In this document: positions 15,143 through 24,364 of the stretch, piece after piece | Layout of the letters: each line of letters begins with the position of its first letter | Numbering within the stretch: the first letter of the stretch is position 1 | Assembly (NCBI GenBank): GCA_017447165.1 | Contig: JAFSOD010000005.1 | Span: forward strand, 1-60,209 | DNA from: Bacilli bacterium | GTDB lineage: Bacteria > Bacillota_I > Bacilli_A > RFN20 > CAG-826 | Direction of reading: 5' to 3' | Length of the DNA stretch: 60,209 nucleotides | Position numbers and translations under genes: made by a program | Notes under the pieces: model-generated | Told to the model about the DNA's origin: nothing | What the model saw: only the letters and a program-made list of their open reading frames with translations | The model's database searches: none

Positions 15143-15153
15143 ATTTTATCAAA

Positions 15154-15229
15154 TGGTGGGTACTGACGGGATCGAACCGCCGACCTTCTGTACGTCAAAC
15201 AGATGCTCTCCCAGCTGAGCTAAATACCC
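15154..15229 (-). tRNA. tRNA-Val(GAC), integration site
   Basis: Acceptor GGGTATT/AGTACCC. Anticodon stem TCTGT/ACAGA encloses the loop TTGACGT, giving GAC. CCA is encoded. Its last 16 bases are the attR copy (15154-15169), so integration left the gene intact. Confidence 0.95.
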
Positions 15230-15312
15230 AACCCACTACTTCTATATAAGCAGCGATACATATTATATATAGTTATTATAAATAAAAGCAAATATTTTTT
15301 ATCTTATTGTAG

Positions 15313-15344
15313 TAAAAAAGCCCAGAAACTAATGTTTCCAGGCC
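15313..15344 (-). terminator. Intrinsic terminator of the ABC exporter operon
   Basis: On the minus strand GCCTGGAAAC pairs with GTTTCTGGGC around TAAT-type loop bases and is followed by TTTTTT. It lies just past the stop codon at 15366. Confidence 0.8.
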
Positions 15345-15365
15345 TTTACTCTATTAAGTTGTAAC

Positions 15366-17150
15366 TTAATTGAATTGTGAATTATAGATTTCAGAGTATA
15401 ATCCACCAAGTTTCATTAAGGAATCATGGTTACCGGTCTCAACGATATTACCATCTTTCATAACGAAGATTAAATCTGCGTTTTTAATGGTTGATAATCT
15501 ATGAGCGATAACAAAACTGGTTCTACCTTTAGTAAGAGAATCCATCGCCTTTTGAATTAAGATTTCGGTTCTGGTATCAACATTACTAGTTGCTTCATCA
15601 AGAATAAGCATTGGAGCGTTTTCAGTCATCGCTCTAGCAATGGTCACTAATTGTTTTTGTCCAGCAGACAACGCACTTTCCTTTTGAATGACGGAGTCAA
15701 TACCTTGTGGGAGAGTACTCACAAAGTGAGATAAGTTAGTTTCTTCTAAGATTTCATTAAGTCTATTTTCGTCAACATTTTTGAGGTTATAGACGATGTT
15801 TTCTCTTAAAGTACCATTAATGACCCATGTTTCTTGTAAGATCATACCGAAGATATCGCGAAGTTCGGCTCTAGTCATGTCTTTAATAGAAACTCCATCC
15901 ACTAAGATATCTCCACTAGTGAGTTCATAGAATCTCATTAACAAGTTCACTAATGTGGTTTTACCAGCACCAGTAGGTCCGATAATAGCGACTTTCATAC
16001 CTGGCTTAATCTTGCCAGAGAAATGCTTAATAGTGAGTTTATTTGGATCGTAGCCAAAGCAGACATCTTTGAATTCGACTTCTCCTCTAATTTTAGAGTG
16101 ATCGAGCAAGAATTCTTTTTGTTCTTCGACAGGTAATTCTTCTTTTTCTAAGAAATCAAAGACACGGTTACAAGCTGCAGTACCAAGTTGAATGGTTGAG
16201 CTGGCTTGACCAATTTGAGCAAGTGGTTCTTGGAATAAAGAAACATAAACGATAAAGCCAGTAATAATGCCCATATCAAATTTCACTGGATCTTTAGCGA
16301 TTAATAAGCCGGCGGTAATTAAAACAGCGGCATAAGTTAAATAAGACACAAATGACATGGCTGGCTCAATTAATCCACCCCAAGCCTGGGATTTATATAA
16401 AATGGAACCAAGTAAATCATTTTTCTTCTTGAATTCAGAAATCTTAAGTTTTTCAGCATTAAAGGCTTTAATAACGAGTTGACCAGCGTAATTTTCTTCA
16501 ACGGTCGCGTTAACTTCACCAAGAACTTTTTGGTTCTCATTAAATAATGGTAACGCTTTCTTAAATGTTAATAAGATGATGATTAACATAATTGGTAATG
16601 AACAAAGGACAACAATCGCCATTTGCCAGCTAGCAATGAACATTGCAATAATAACACCAATTAACATTACGACTGAGTTAACAAGTAAGGAAATTGAGTT
16701 TTGTAATGAGGTTGATAAAGTATCAACATCGTTAGTAATAACAGATAAGATATCACCAAATTGAGTGGTATCGAAGTAATTCAAAGGCATCTTATTGATT
16801 TTCGCAGAGATATCTCTTCTTAAATCTTTAGAGAACTTTTGAATAATAGTGTTAAGAATAAATCCAGAGGCAAAGCCTGTAAGGAAGGAAACACCAATAT
16901 AAACCACTAATTTAATAGCTAACTTTAACACCAAAGCTAAATCTAAAACGACAAGACCATCAACTACTGGCTTATCTTTTGGGTTAATCGCGTTAGTTAA
17001 TTCTCTAATTGTTCCTGGAGTAAGAATCGTAAGAACAACAGACGCGATAAGTAAGATAATAGAAATTACAAAAGGAATGTAGTATCTACGGAATGCCTTT
17101 ACTAGGCTACCTAATTTATTAGAGCTTGCTTTTTTAGCTACTTTACTCAT
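15366..17150 (-). CDS. ABC exporter half, catalytically competent partner
   Basis: A 594-residue type IV ABC exporter subunit with six membrane helices (about 25-320) and a nucleotide-binding domain. That domain has Walker A GPTGAGKTT (about 390), the Q-loop region ILQETW, signature LSAGQKQ, Walker B MLILDEAT with the catalytic Glu, and H-loop IAHRLST. It overlaps the upstream partner gene by 4 bases (ATGA), so the two form a heterodimer like LmrCD/BmrCD. Such pairs usually export drugs, lipids or peptides. The substrate cannot be told from the sequence. No peptidase or bacteriocin gene is nearby. Confidence 0.9.
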   Translation of the reverse strand: MSKVAKKASSNKLGSLVKAFRRYYIPFVISIILLIASVVLTILTPGTIRELTNAINPKDKPVVDGLVVLDLALVLKLAIKLVVYIGVSFLTGFASGFILNTIIQKFSKDLRRDISAKINKMPLNYFDTTQFGDILSVITNDVDTLSTSLQNSISLLVNSVVMLIGVIIAMFIASWQMAIVVLCSLPIMLIIILLTFKKALPLFNENQKVLGEVNATVEENYAGQLVIKAFNAEKLKISEFKKKNDLLGSILYKSQAWGGLIEPAMSFVSYLTYAAVLITAGLLIAKDPVKFDMGIITGFIVYVSLFQEPLAQIGQASSTIQLGTAACNRVFDFLEKEELPVEEQKEFLLDHSKIRGEVEFKDVCFGYDPNKLTIKHFSGKIKPGMKVAIIGPTGAGKTTLVNLLMRFYELTSGDILVDGVSIKDMTRAELRDIFGMILQETWVINGTLRENIVYNLKNVDENRLNEILEETNLSHFVSTLPQGIDSVIQKESALSAGQKQLVTIARAMTENAPMLILDEATSNVDTRTEILIQKAMDSLTKGRTSFVIAHRLSTIKNADLIFVMKDGNIVETGNHDSLMKLGGLYSEIYNSQFN

Positions 17151-18904
17151 AAACCTAATTCCTCCTTACTTAATTGAGATAAGGCAATTTCTTGATAGAC
17201 TGGGCAATTTCTCACTAAGTCTTTATGTTTGCCAATACCCACCATTTTGCCGTGGTCTAATACGACGATTTGATCTGCGTCCATAATAGTGCCAACACGT
17301 TGAGCGATAATCACTCGAGTGGCTTGTGGAAGTTTTTCTGCAATTCTTCCTCTAACAACTTTATCGGTACGATAGTCTAAAGCTGAGAAAGAATCATCAA
17401 AGATTAAAATTTCTGGTTTTGGAGCAATCGCTCTAGCGATACAAAGTCTTTGTTTTTGTCCACCAGAGAAGTTAGATCCACCTTGAGCAACTTCAGAATC
17501 ATAACCATTACGTTTATTCATAACGAAGCCATCTGCGTCAGCAATTTCTGCTGCCCACTTAATATCGGCTAAAGTCATGTTTGGATCTTTTAAAGCGATA
17601 TTTTCTTTAATATTACCTTTGAATAAGAATCCTCTTTGAGGAGCATAACCGATACGATCTCTTAAATCGGATTGTAAGACGTCTTTAACGTTTACACCAT
17701 CAACTAAAACTTCTCCACTAGTGCAGTCAGCCATACGTGGAATTAAGTTAATAATTGTGGTTTTACCGCTACCAGTAGCACCGATAAAAGCAATGGATTC
17801 ACCTTGTTTGACTTTAAAGGAAATATTGGAAACTGCTTCCTTATCACTACCAGGATAAGCGAAACCAACGTTTTTAAATTCGATGGTACCTTTTTCTTTG
17901 AATTCGACTGGATGATCAGTGTCTAGAACAGAAACTGAGTGACCAATTACTTCACGAATACGTTTCGCACTGACAGAGGCCCTTGGCCAAATAACAATTA
18001 AGGTAATCACTAAAATGAATGACATAACGATTTGGCTAGCAAGCATGACAAATGAGTTATTAGAAGTAAATGCATCAGTGGCAGCTTCAACGCTTAATCC
18101 GTTAATGATATAAGCACTAACCCATAAAATAGATAAAGATAAGCCCATCATAACCATCATCACAAATGGAGTGAAGAAGGCTAATACACGACCAATAAAG
18201 ATTTGAGTCTTTGTATATGGTACATTAACTTTGTCGAATTTTTCTTCTTGATAAGATTCTGCATTGAATGCTCTAACTACTCTAACACCAGTAAGATTTT
18301 CTCTACTTGAAACGTTAAGAGCATCGGTTAATTTTTGAACGATTCTAAATTTAGGTGTCACCATAAATAATAAGATGGCAACAGCGGCAACTAATAAGAC
18401 AACCCAAACAACAGTAACAACTGTTAATTTAGCGTTGGCTTGTGTTGCAAGTAAGATAACAGACCAGACCATGGTGACAGGAGCCACAAATGCGGTCTTT
18501 AAGAATGTTAACCAAGCAAGGTGAACATTTTGAATGTCGTTTGTGGTTCTAGTAATTAAAGATTCAGTTGAGAAAGACGCAAAGTCAGCAATTGCGAATT
18601 CGTTGACTCTTTCATATAACTTTTGTCTTAATCGAGTGACTGTACCACTAGCAGTCGCGCTGGCAATGACTTTGATGATGATATCAACAACCACCATCGC
18701 TACAGCACAAACAATCATTCCTAATCCGTTTAACCATACCGCAGCAGTACCTTGTGTACTAGCAGCACCAACAGCAGCGGTTAACAAACCAATATAGGAG
18801 ACGATTGTCATCATGAAATAGACTTGAGCTAAGGTGAGTAAGAAAATAAACACTACTGCGACCCATTGTCTAGCCTTCATGTTTTTGAATAATAGCTTGA
18901 ACAT
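17147..18904 (-). CDS. ABC exporter half, degenerate-site partner
   Basis: A 585-residue partner subunit: six membrane helices, Walker A GATGSGKTT (about 372), canonical signature FSGGQKQRLCIARA, then Walker B ILIFDDSFSALD. In that Walker B the catalytic Glu is replaced by Asp. This is the known asymmetry of heterodimeric exporters such as LmrCD, BmrCD and TM287/288, in which one ATP site is degenerate. The partner's signature is the divergent LSAGQ, which fits. It is the first gene of the pair, with an AAAGGAGAG ribosome binding site. Confidence 0.9.
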   Translation of the reverse strand: MFKLLFKNMKARQWVAVVFIFLLTLAQVYFMMTIVSYIGLLTAAVGAASTQGTAAVWLNGLGMIVCAVAMVVVDIIIKVIASATASGTVTRLRQKLYERVNEFAIADFASFSTESLITRTTNDIQNVHLAWLTFLKTAFVAPVTMVWSVILLATQANAKLTVVTVVWVVLLVAAVAILLFMVTPKFRIVQKLTDALNVSSRENLTGVRVVRAFNAESYQEEKFDKVNVPYTKTQIFIGRVLAFFTPFVMMVMMGLSLSILWVSAYIINGLSVEAATDAFTSNNSFVMLASQIVMSFILVITLIVIWPRASVSAKRIREVIGHSVSVLDTDHPVEFKEKGTIEFKNVGFAYPGSDKEAVSNISFKVKQGESIAFIGATGSGKTTIINLIPRMADCTSGEVLVDGVNVKDVLQSDLRDRIGYAPQRGFLFKGNIKENIALKDPNMTLADIKWAAEIADADGFVMNKRNGYDSEVAQGGSNFSGGQKQRLCIARAIAPKPEILIFDDSFSALDYRTDKVVRGRIAEKLPQATRVIIAQRVGTIMDADQIVVLDHGKMVGIGKHKDLVRNCPVYQEIALSQLSKEELGL

Positions 18905-19145
18905 AAGCTCTCCTTTCTTAAGTATGCAAACTATTTACAAAGGCAATTGACACTCTTAGAAAATATAAGCGAAATTAACGTCAAAATTAGTAGCAGTAAT
19001 CAATGTATCTTTGTAAAATAACTGTTAACATTTTACGGGTTTTAAATTCATTTGTTAATAACAAATATTTTTTGTTTAAAAATAAAAAATAAAGTATGGT
19101 TTTTCTATTAACCTTCATATTATAAATGATATGAAGACAAATAAA

Positions 19146-19170
19146 TAAAAAACCCTCAAAATACAGAGGG
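19146..19170 (-). terminator. Intrinsic terminator after tRNA-Thr
   Basis: CCCTC/GAGGG (19153-19170) is followed on the minus strand by T6. It ends the thyA-folA-tRNA-Thr unit. Confidence 0.75.
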
Positions 19171-19183
19171 TATATATGCATTT

Positions 19184-19260
19184 TGGTGCCGTCTATAGGA
19201 ATTGAACCTACAACCTACTGATTACGATTCAGTTGCTCTGCCGGATTGAGCTAAGACGGC
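19184..19260 (-). tRNA. tRNA-Thr(CGT)
   Basis: Acceptor GCCGTCT/AGACGGC. Anticodon stem ACTGA/TCAGT encloses the loop ATCGTAA, giving CGT. CCA is encoded. It begins 10 bases after the folA stop codon and is probably cotranscribed with it. Confidence 0.95.
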
Positions 19261-19270
19261 TAGTGCCCTC

Positions 19271-19783
19271 TTAGATAATCTTTTGAGGGTGCTTGTTAAT
19301 ATACGTGCAGAATCTAATGTTATAGCCGTTATCATCAATAACGTCAGATTGTTCTTTTAATTCAAAATATGGATCTTTATCTAAATCAGGGAAAAAGAGT
19401 TCTGCTCCACCAATCGCGTCCACTTTAGTTAATAAGACCTTATCAACATAAGGAAGAGTTTGTCGATAAATAGAGGCTCCTCCGATGATATAGACATCTT
19501 CGGTTTCCGCGTGTTTAGCGATCGCTCTAAGGAATTCATCAAAGTCATGGACATTCTCCACTCCTTCGTAATTATGAGATTCGTCTTGGCTAATAACGAT
19601 GTGATATCTATTTTTTAAAGGCTTAGAATTAGGGAACGATAATAAAGTATTTTCTCCCATAGCGACAATATGACCTAAGGTTGTATCTTTAAAGAATTTC
19701 ATATCTTTAGGTAAATTAAAGAGTAGACCGTTATGTCTACCAATACCCCAGGCTTTATCAACACATAAAATTGTAATAATCAT
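19271..19783 (-). CDS. folA: Dihydrofolate reductase
   Basis: A 170-residue enzyme that reduces dihydrofolate to tetrahydrofolate with NADPH. The family landmarks are visible: AWGIGRHNGLLFNLPKDMKFF (substrate loop and Asp of the active site, near 9-29), an MGENTLLSF cofactor segment and the VYIIGGASIY motif (about 97-106). It follows thyA after 2 bases. This pairing is logical, because thymidylate synthase turns methylene-tetrahydrofolate into the dihydrofolate that this enzyme recycles. The length is normal. In the usual MGRxT motif the Arg is Glu here. Confidence 0.93.
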   Translation of the reverse strand: MIITILCVDKAWGIGRHNGLLFNLPKDMKFFKDTTLGHIVAMGENTLLSFPNSKPLKNRYHIVISQDESHNYEGVENVHDFDEFLRAIAKHAETEDVYIIGGASIYRQTLPYVDKVLLTKVDAIGGAELFFPDLDKDPYFELKEQSDVIDDNGYNIRFCTYINKHPQKII

Positions 19784-19785
19784 AA

Positions 19786-20616
19786 TTAAATCGCCACCGG
19801 AATCTTCTTATCTAAGGGTTCATATTCATAGTCGATTAACTTAAAGGAATCGACAGTGAAATCATAAAAGTTTTTAACATTTGGGTCAACCCAAAGTTTA
19901 GGAGCTTTGTGTTGAGGTTTCGCTATTACTTCTTTCACTAGAGGTATATGTCTATCATAGATATGGGCATCAGCGATAACGTGGACTAATTCACCAGGTT
20001 TTAAGCCAGAAACTTGAGCAAACATTAATAATAATAATGAGTACTGTAATACGTTCCAGTTATTCGCAGTTAACATATCGTTACTTCTTTGATTTAAAAT
20101 GCCGTTAAGAGTGTCTCCACTAACATTAAATGTCATGGAGTAGGCACATGGATATAAATTCATCTCATGTAAATCTTGGAAGTTATAAATATTAGTTAAG
20201 ATTCTTCTAGATTGAGGATTATGTTTTAAATCATATAAGACGCGATCAACTTGGTCGAATTCCCCTTCTTTGTATTTGTGTTTAATACCTAATTGATAGC
20301 CATAGGCTTTACCGATTGAGCCAGTTTCATCAGCCCAGGAATCCCAAATATGGGATTTTAAATCATGGATATTGTTGGATTTCTTTTGCCAAATCCATAA
20401 AAGTTCATCTAAGCATGATTTAAAGGCTGTTCTTCTAATCGTGAGAATTGGTAATTCTTCTTGGAGATTATATCTATTAACGATGCAGAACTTCTTAATC
20501 GTATGCGCAGGAGTGCCGTCTTCCCAGTGTGGTCTAACATCTAACTTCTCATCTGAAAAACCATTCTCGAGAATGTCTTTCATATTTTGCACGAAGATTT
20601 GATCTGCTTTTGACAT
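19786..20616 (-). CDS. thyA: Thymidylate synthase (ThyA)
   Basis: A 276-residue enzyme that methylates dUMP to dTMP. The N-terminal phosphate-binding Arg region (LDVRPHWEDGTPAHTI), the catalytic Cys in LYPCAYSM, the nucleotide-binding LNQRSNDM and the IYDRH motif near residue 220 are present. In most ThyA proteins the catalytic motif reads PCH. Here it is PCA, so the protein belongs to a divergent branch of the family. The ATG follows a strong AGGAGGGG ribosome binding site. It forms an operon with folA and tRNA-Thr. Confidence 0.93.
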   Translation of the reverse strand: MSKADQIFVQNMKDILENGFSDEKLDVRPHWEDGTPAHTIKKFCIVNRYNLQEELPILTIRRTAFKSCLDELLWIWQKKSNNIHDLKSHIWDSWADETGSIGKAYGYQLGIKHKYKEGEFDQVDRVLYDLKHNPQSRRILTNIYNFQDLHEMNLYPCAYSMTFNVSGDTLNGILNQRSNDMLTANNWNVLQYSLLLLMFAQVSGLKPGELVHVIADAHIYDRHIPLVKEVIAKPQHKAPKLWVDPNVKNFYDFTVDSFKLIDYEYEPLDKKIPVAI

Positions 20617-20659
20617 AAATAGTCCCCTCCTATATTACCTGTAGTATTATATCGTTTTA

Positions 20660-21153
20660 TTAACGATAATTTCTACAATAATTATAGATTTTCTTAACAA
20701 CATCCATTGAAACTTTTTTAGAGTTACCATTAGCGAGATAATCATTAACATTTCCGGGATTTAAAGATAAGTCGGTGTACACTCGATACTTGCTAATATT
20801 CTTATCATTCATCATCTTTAAAATGTTATTTCTAATTAATGTTTTTGTTTGCAAATCATATTCGTTTACATTAAGTCTACGCAAATAACTTTGATGGATT
20901 TTTTGAAATGAATAATCCGCAAATTTATCGTCTAAATAGTTATCTTTAGTTAAACTATCTAATTCTTGGTTGCGATCAAAATATTTGTAATAAATATCCA
21001 TTTTGTTTTCTAATAGGCAATATAAAAGCAGAGGGTCCACTATTCTAATGTTCTTCTTAGACAATTTAGCTAATTTGTGAATAAAAAACTAGATTGTCCA
21101 GAGACATCAACAAGATAAAGCTTGAGAAACTTATTAAAGCTTAACCCCCTCAT
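20660..21153 (-). pseudogene. Frameshifted HTH-containing gene, antitoxin-like
   Basis: A start at 21153 with a perfect AAAGGAG site reads MRGLSFNKFLKLYLVDVSGQ and on, then hits TAG at 21070-21072. The rest of the protein continues in another frame (SKKNIRIVDPLLLYCLLENK and on) to 20660. One indel near 21070 therefore splits the gene. The second part alone would be 134 residues from a TTG. Its C-terminus (ISKYRVYTDLSLNPGNVNDYLANG) reads like an XRE-type helix-turn-helix. The ATG overlaps the TGA of an upstream fragment, as in toxin-antitoxin operons, but I cannot name the family. Confidence 0.55.
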
Positions 21154-21269
21154 TTTTTACACTCCTTTACATATTCTTCATATCTAGATAAAAATTCTTT
21201 ATATCTTCTTTCATTGAAAGAATTATCAACTTCTCCAGAAGATATGATTTGTTCTAAACCACCTAGATT
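21150..21269 (-). pseudogene. 3' fragment of the upstream partner gene
   Basis: Forty codons (NLGGLEQIISSGEVDNSFNE and on, ending KECKK) precede a TGA that overlaps the next ATG (ATGA). No start codon or ribosome binding site exists, and the fragment begins 11 bases from the stop codon of the large lipoprotein gene. It is the tail of a gene whose main part was deleted. Confidence 0.5.
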
Positions 21270-21280
21270 TTAAAGAACCA

Positions 21281-23512
21281 TTAACCTGCAGTTTGATTTG
21301 GAGGTAAATCACATTCAGACACAACTCCATCGTAAGAGACGTTCAGATATACTTCGTCTAACTTATACTCATTAACATTAACGTTATTAAGATAATATGG
21401 AGCGGTCGTAACACTGTCACCTCTACCATTATCTGTAGTAGAGAATATTACATAGTAATAGATGTTTTCTTCTCCAAATACATCGAGTTCGTCATAGGCT
21501 TGTTTAACGTTTAATTCATAGTTTGCGAATTGGAGATAATAATCTGTATAACCACTACCGACTTCTTCATCGTTTTGATTATAAATCGTATAAGAAACGT
21601 TGAACCATTCAGTATTTAAATGGAATCCAAATGGAATATTAAGTGGCTCAGGAATTGTATTATCCCAATTAGAGAAATCAGAAAAGTAGAAAACATTGTC
21701 GCCATTAATGTAAATCAATTCTTTTAATTGATAATTTTCAAACTTTATGTAGCATTCTTGATAGCCCTCATTGATGACATTTCCACCCATGAAGTGTTCA
21801 GGATCATCAATATAATTAAGAATATCTCTATTAAAACCATCGATATTAACATCCACCATGCCTCCGGCTGTATAGTGATGATGGAAATTTACGGTATATC
21901 GATAATCGTCAGAGTCTCTCCACCAGAAGGATTCAGATTCATTTTCTTCAATTCTTCTAATATCACCTTCAATAAAATACATATATCTATGTCCAAAAAT
22001 AGATCTGATGTAGTAACTGTCAAACACATTACCTTCATCGTCAATTCTATCAATACGACGTTCATTTTCTCCGTTTTGGTAATAAATTTCATCACACTGA
22101 AGTCCATGAGTACGATTATCATATAATCTTTGGCGATAAGTTAAATTACCTCTTAATGATGTAAGCCAACCATCATATGAGACATTACGAACAACGTCAT
22201 TTTCGTAATCAAAGTTCTCATCGAATTGATGCAGCGGACCACGAGCAATCTTGGTTTCATAATCAATTTCAGCAACACCAAACATATTGAATTCTTCACT
22301 CATATACATTTTTTCGGTATGTAAAGTGAATAAATAACTTTGAGCTTGAGCACTATATTTAGATGCAACTTTAAATGATACATTAGATGAAGTTGTATAA
22401 CTCACAGTCGCGGCATAAACATGTTTGAAGCTACCAACTTTTTCCATTTTGAAATCTTGGCTACTGCCTTCTTCACCAATGGAAGCAAAAATGCCAACGT
22501 TGCCATCAAAATCAAATCCACACAGTGCGTTCAAATAAACCGTTAATGTGTGCGTAGCGTGCGTAATAGTAATCTCAAATGATGTAGTTAAATTATATCC
22601 TTCAACATAAATTCTGTATGTATAACCAACATTAAATCTATATCCAAAAGTGAAATCATCATTTATATAGACTTTCGTGCTGTAATCTGACATATAGTAG
22701 AGTTTATAATCATTAACAGTGATTGATGATTCATCATTACAGTTAACATTAACTGTCAATTTGTCATAATCAATCTTAGATCCTTGTTCTGCTTCACCGC
22801 CTTGATAAGATGCGCTTAAAGAAGTTGGTCTAACAGGTACATAATTAGTGGAATAAGTTGCCCAATGGCTAGTAGTTAATGTATCAATCACTAACAAGTT
22901 GCCAGTGGTTGCAACAGTAGCATCAAGTTGATTAATCAAAGTGCCGTATTTATTAGTAGCGGTGATTCTGAAATCACCTTTGATACCAAAAGTATCATTA
23001 AACTTATATAAACCATCTTGAACTTTGTTCAATGAAACTTTTCTGGTTTGATCATTAAACTGATAGGCAACAACAAGCGTATATGCACCTGCACCATCAA
23101 ACACCTGTTTGGTCTCAAAATAGAATTCGTTTAATGTTTGTGGTTGCACGCCACTGGAATTAACTTTAACGGTGAAATTTGCGGATAAACCTTCGTATTT
23201 CGCAGTCACGCCGATGTCACCAGCAGTGTTAAAAACATAAGAGGAAATGGTAATTTTTTGAGAATCTATATAATAGTCACATTTATTTTTTACTTCGCTT
23301 GTCGTGTTATCGCTATATTTCGCGGTTACACTGAGGTAGTTTATATTGAGAGTGTTTCCAGCATCAACTTCACCACTATATCTAGCGGATAAGCTATCTA
23401 ATTCTCTATCAGGGCCTGGTTCTGGAGGATCATCATCTTTACCTCCACCACCTCCACAGGCAGATAAAAGCAATGCAAATATTGAGGTTCCTAAAAGTAA
23501 AAACTTTTTCAT
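21281..23512 (-). CDS. Large surface lipoprotein with Ig-like domains
   Basis: A 743-residue lipoprotein: signal peptide, lipobox LLSAC (Cys19), then a flexible linker of five Gly, KDDD and PPEPGPD. Two Ig-like (Big-type) beta domains follow, about 38-120 (SLSARYSGEVDAGNTL, ending in FTVKV) and about 228-320 (SLSASYQGGEAEQGSKI, ending in FEITITH). They are related to each other. The second half is Tyr, Asn and Asp rich with no named motif. It is probably a cell-surface binding or adhesion protein facing the outside. Its 3' end abuts the broken toxin-antitoxin-like genes, so the region has been rearranged. Confidence 0.8.
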   Translation of the reverse strand: MKKFLLLGTSIFALLLSACGGGGGKDDDPPEPGPDRELDSLSARYSGEVDAGNTLNINYLSVTAKYSDNTTSEVKNKCDYYIDSQKITISSYVFNTAGDIGVTAKYEGLSANFTVKVNSSGVQPQTLNEFYFETKQVFDGAGAYTLVVAYQFNDQTRKVSLNKVQDGLYKFNDTFGIKGDFRITATNKYGTLINQLDATVATTGNLLVIDTLTTSHWATYSTNYVPVRPTSLSASYQGGEAEQGSKIDYDKLTVNVNCNDESSITVNDYKLYYMSDYSTKVYINDDFTFGYRFNVGYTYRIYVEGYNLTTSFEITITHATHTLTVYLNALCGFDFDGNVGIFASIGEEGSSQDFKMEKVGSFKHVYAATVSYTTSSNVSFKVASKYSAQAQSYLFTLHTEKMYMSEEFNMFGVAEIDYETKIARGPLHQFDENFDYENDVVRNVSYDGWLTSLRGNLTYRQRLYDNRTHGLQCDEIYYQNGENERRIDRIDDEGNVFDSYYIRSIFGHRYMYFIEGDIRRIEENESESFWWRDSDDYRYTVNFHHHYTAGGMVDVNIDGFNRDILNYIDDPEHFMGGNVINEGYQECYIKFENYQLKELIYINGDNVFYFSDFSNWDNTIPEPLNIPFGFHLNTEWFNVSYTIYNQNDEEVGSGYTDYYLQFANYELNVKQAYDELDVFGEENIYYYVIFSTTDNGRGDSVTTAPYYLNNVNVNEYKLDEVYLNVSYDGVVSECDLPPNQTAG

Positions 23513-23583
23513 ATTAAGTCCTCCCTCTTACTTACACTATATTGCATAACTGTGTTATTTCAAAGAAATTACGATTTAAATAA

Positions 23584-23607
23584 CAAAAAAACCACTCTTG
23601 AGAGTGG
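23584..23607 (-). terminator. Intrinsic terminator after the DUF3800 gene
   Basis: CCACTCT/AGAGTGG is followed on the minus strand by T6. It lies about 100 bases past the stop codon at 23706. Confidence 0.7.
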
Positions 23608-23705
23608 AATTTTCAGTCAAATGTCTTTGTGTTTGCGATATGATGCATCGTTCAGTCGCAAAAATTAACTCTGTTTGCAATCCGATACATGTTTGAATCT
23701 AAAAA

Positions 23706-24364
23706 TTAGAAAGATTTGATTTTTAAAATGCCTAGATAAGTTCTTTTAAGCATTCTTCTTCCACCAAAAAATACATTTTCGCTAGTGCTTAACAAGCCCT
23801 CTTTAACTTTATATTCAAGCAAATTCAAGGTGGCGAACAAATCTGCAATTTGCATAAACGGATGCTCACTTTGTAGTGCTAAAACCATTTCAAAACTCAA
23901 AAAATACGCATTAAAAATAGCTATCAGCATTGTTTTTAATTGAATTTGACCATTGTCATAGAAAAACTTGATTTTATCAAATGATCTAAAATATTCGATG
24001 TGATTAAAAATTAATCTAGTTAACTCTTTTGAAAGAATATCTAAAGTGTTGTTGCTTTCTTTTTTGACTCTAATGTTAATAGTTTTTATAGGTGCTTTAT
24101 GCGCCAAATCATAAGCAATATCGAATAGTTCTAGTCTTTCCCCTCTATTGATATCTCTATATGATTCTTCTCCTCTAATGATTGGCCCTGTATGAAAGGG
24201 CTTATCACCACCATTTTTCGAATGAAACCTACGATGAAATTCCCTTAAATACGGTGTTGCATCATCTTCGCTAGAAAGCAGTATCAAAGACATGCAATAA
24301 ATAGGTGATTTTTTATCATATCCACCCAAATCTCCACTTTCGTCACAATAAATTGTTAATATTT
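23706..24364 (-). pseudogene. DUF3800 family protein with damaged start
   Basis: From the TTG at 24329 the frame gives 207 residues. The family signature, ILTIYCDESGD, lies just upstream in the same frame (24330-24364) without a standard start codon. The ATG at 24374-24376 is one frame off; one extra A in the A5 tract at 24362-24366 would give MKKEK followed by the signature. The gene is therefore probably frameshifted, or starts at a rare codon. The internal Asp/Glu residues (EHPFMQIADLFA near the end) are typical of this family. DUF3800 proteins are nuclease-fold proteins common in mobile and defence regions. The biological role is unknown. Confidence 0.6.

Larger units (their letters stand above)
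9934..15153. mobile_element. 5.2-kb integrative element in tRNA-Val, inovirus-like prophage
   Basis: It is bounded by the 16-bp att repeats. Next to attR it carries a tyrosine-integrase remnant, then a one-way minus-strand module: a small basic membrane protein, an unknown protein, two lipoproteins and a membrane P-loop ATPase. Each end has tandem CGCCA repeats that look like integrase arm sites. The order small hydrophobic basic protein, exposed protein, small membrane protein, assembly ATPase matches filamentous-phage structural modules. No replication protein is present, and the integrase lacks most of its N-terminal part, so it may be defective or a satellite. A conjugative-element fragment is the main alternative. 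Confidence 0.65.

Noticed and set aside
21889-22126. Frames on both strands inside the large lipoprotein gene
   Set aside because: Both are shadows of the 743-residue gene and lack translation signals.
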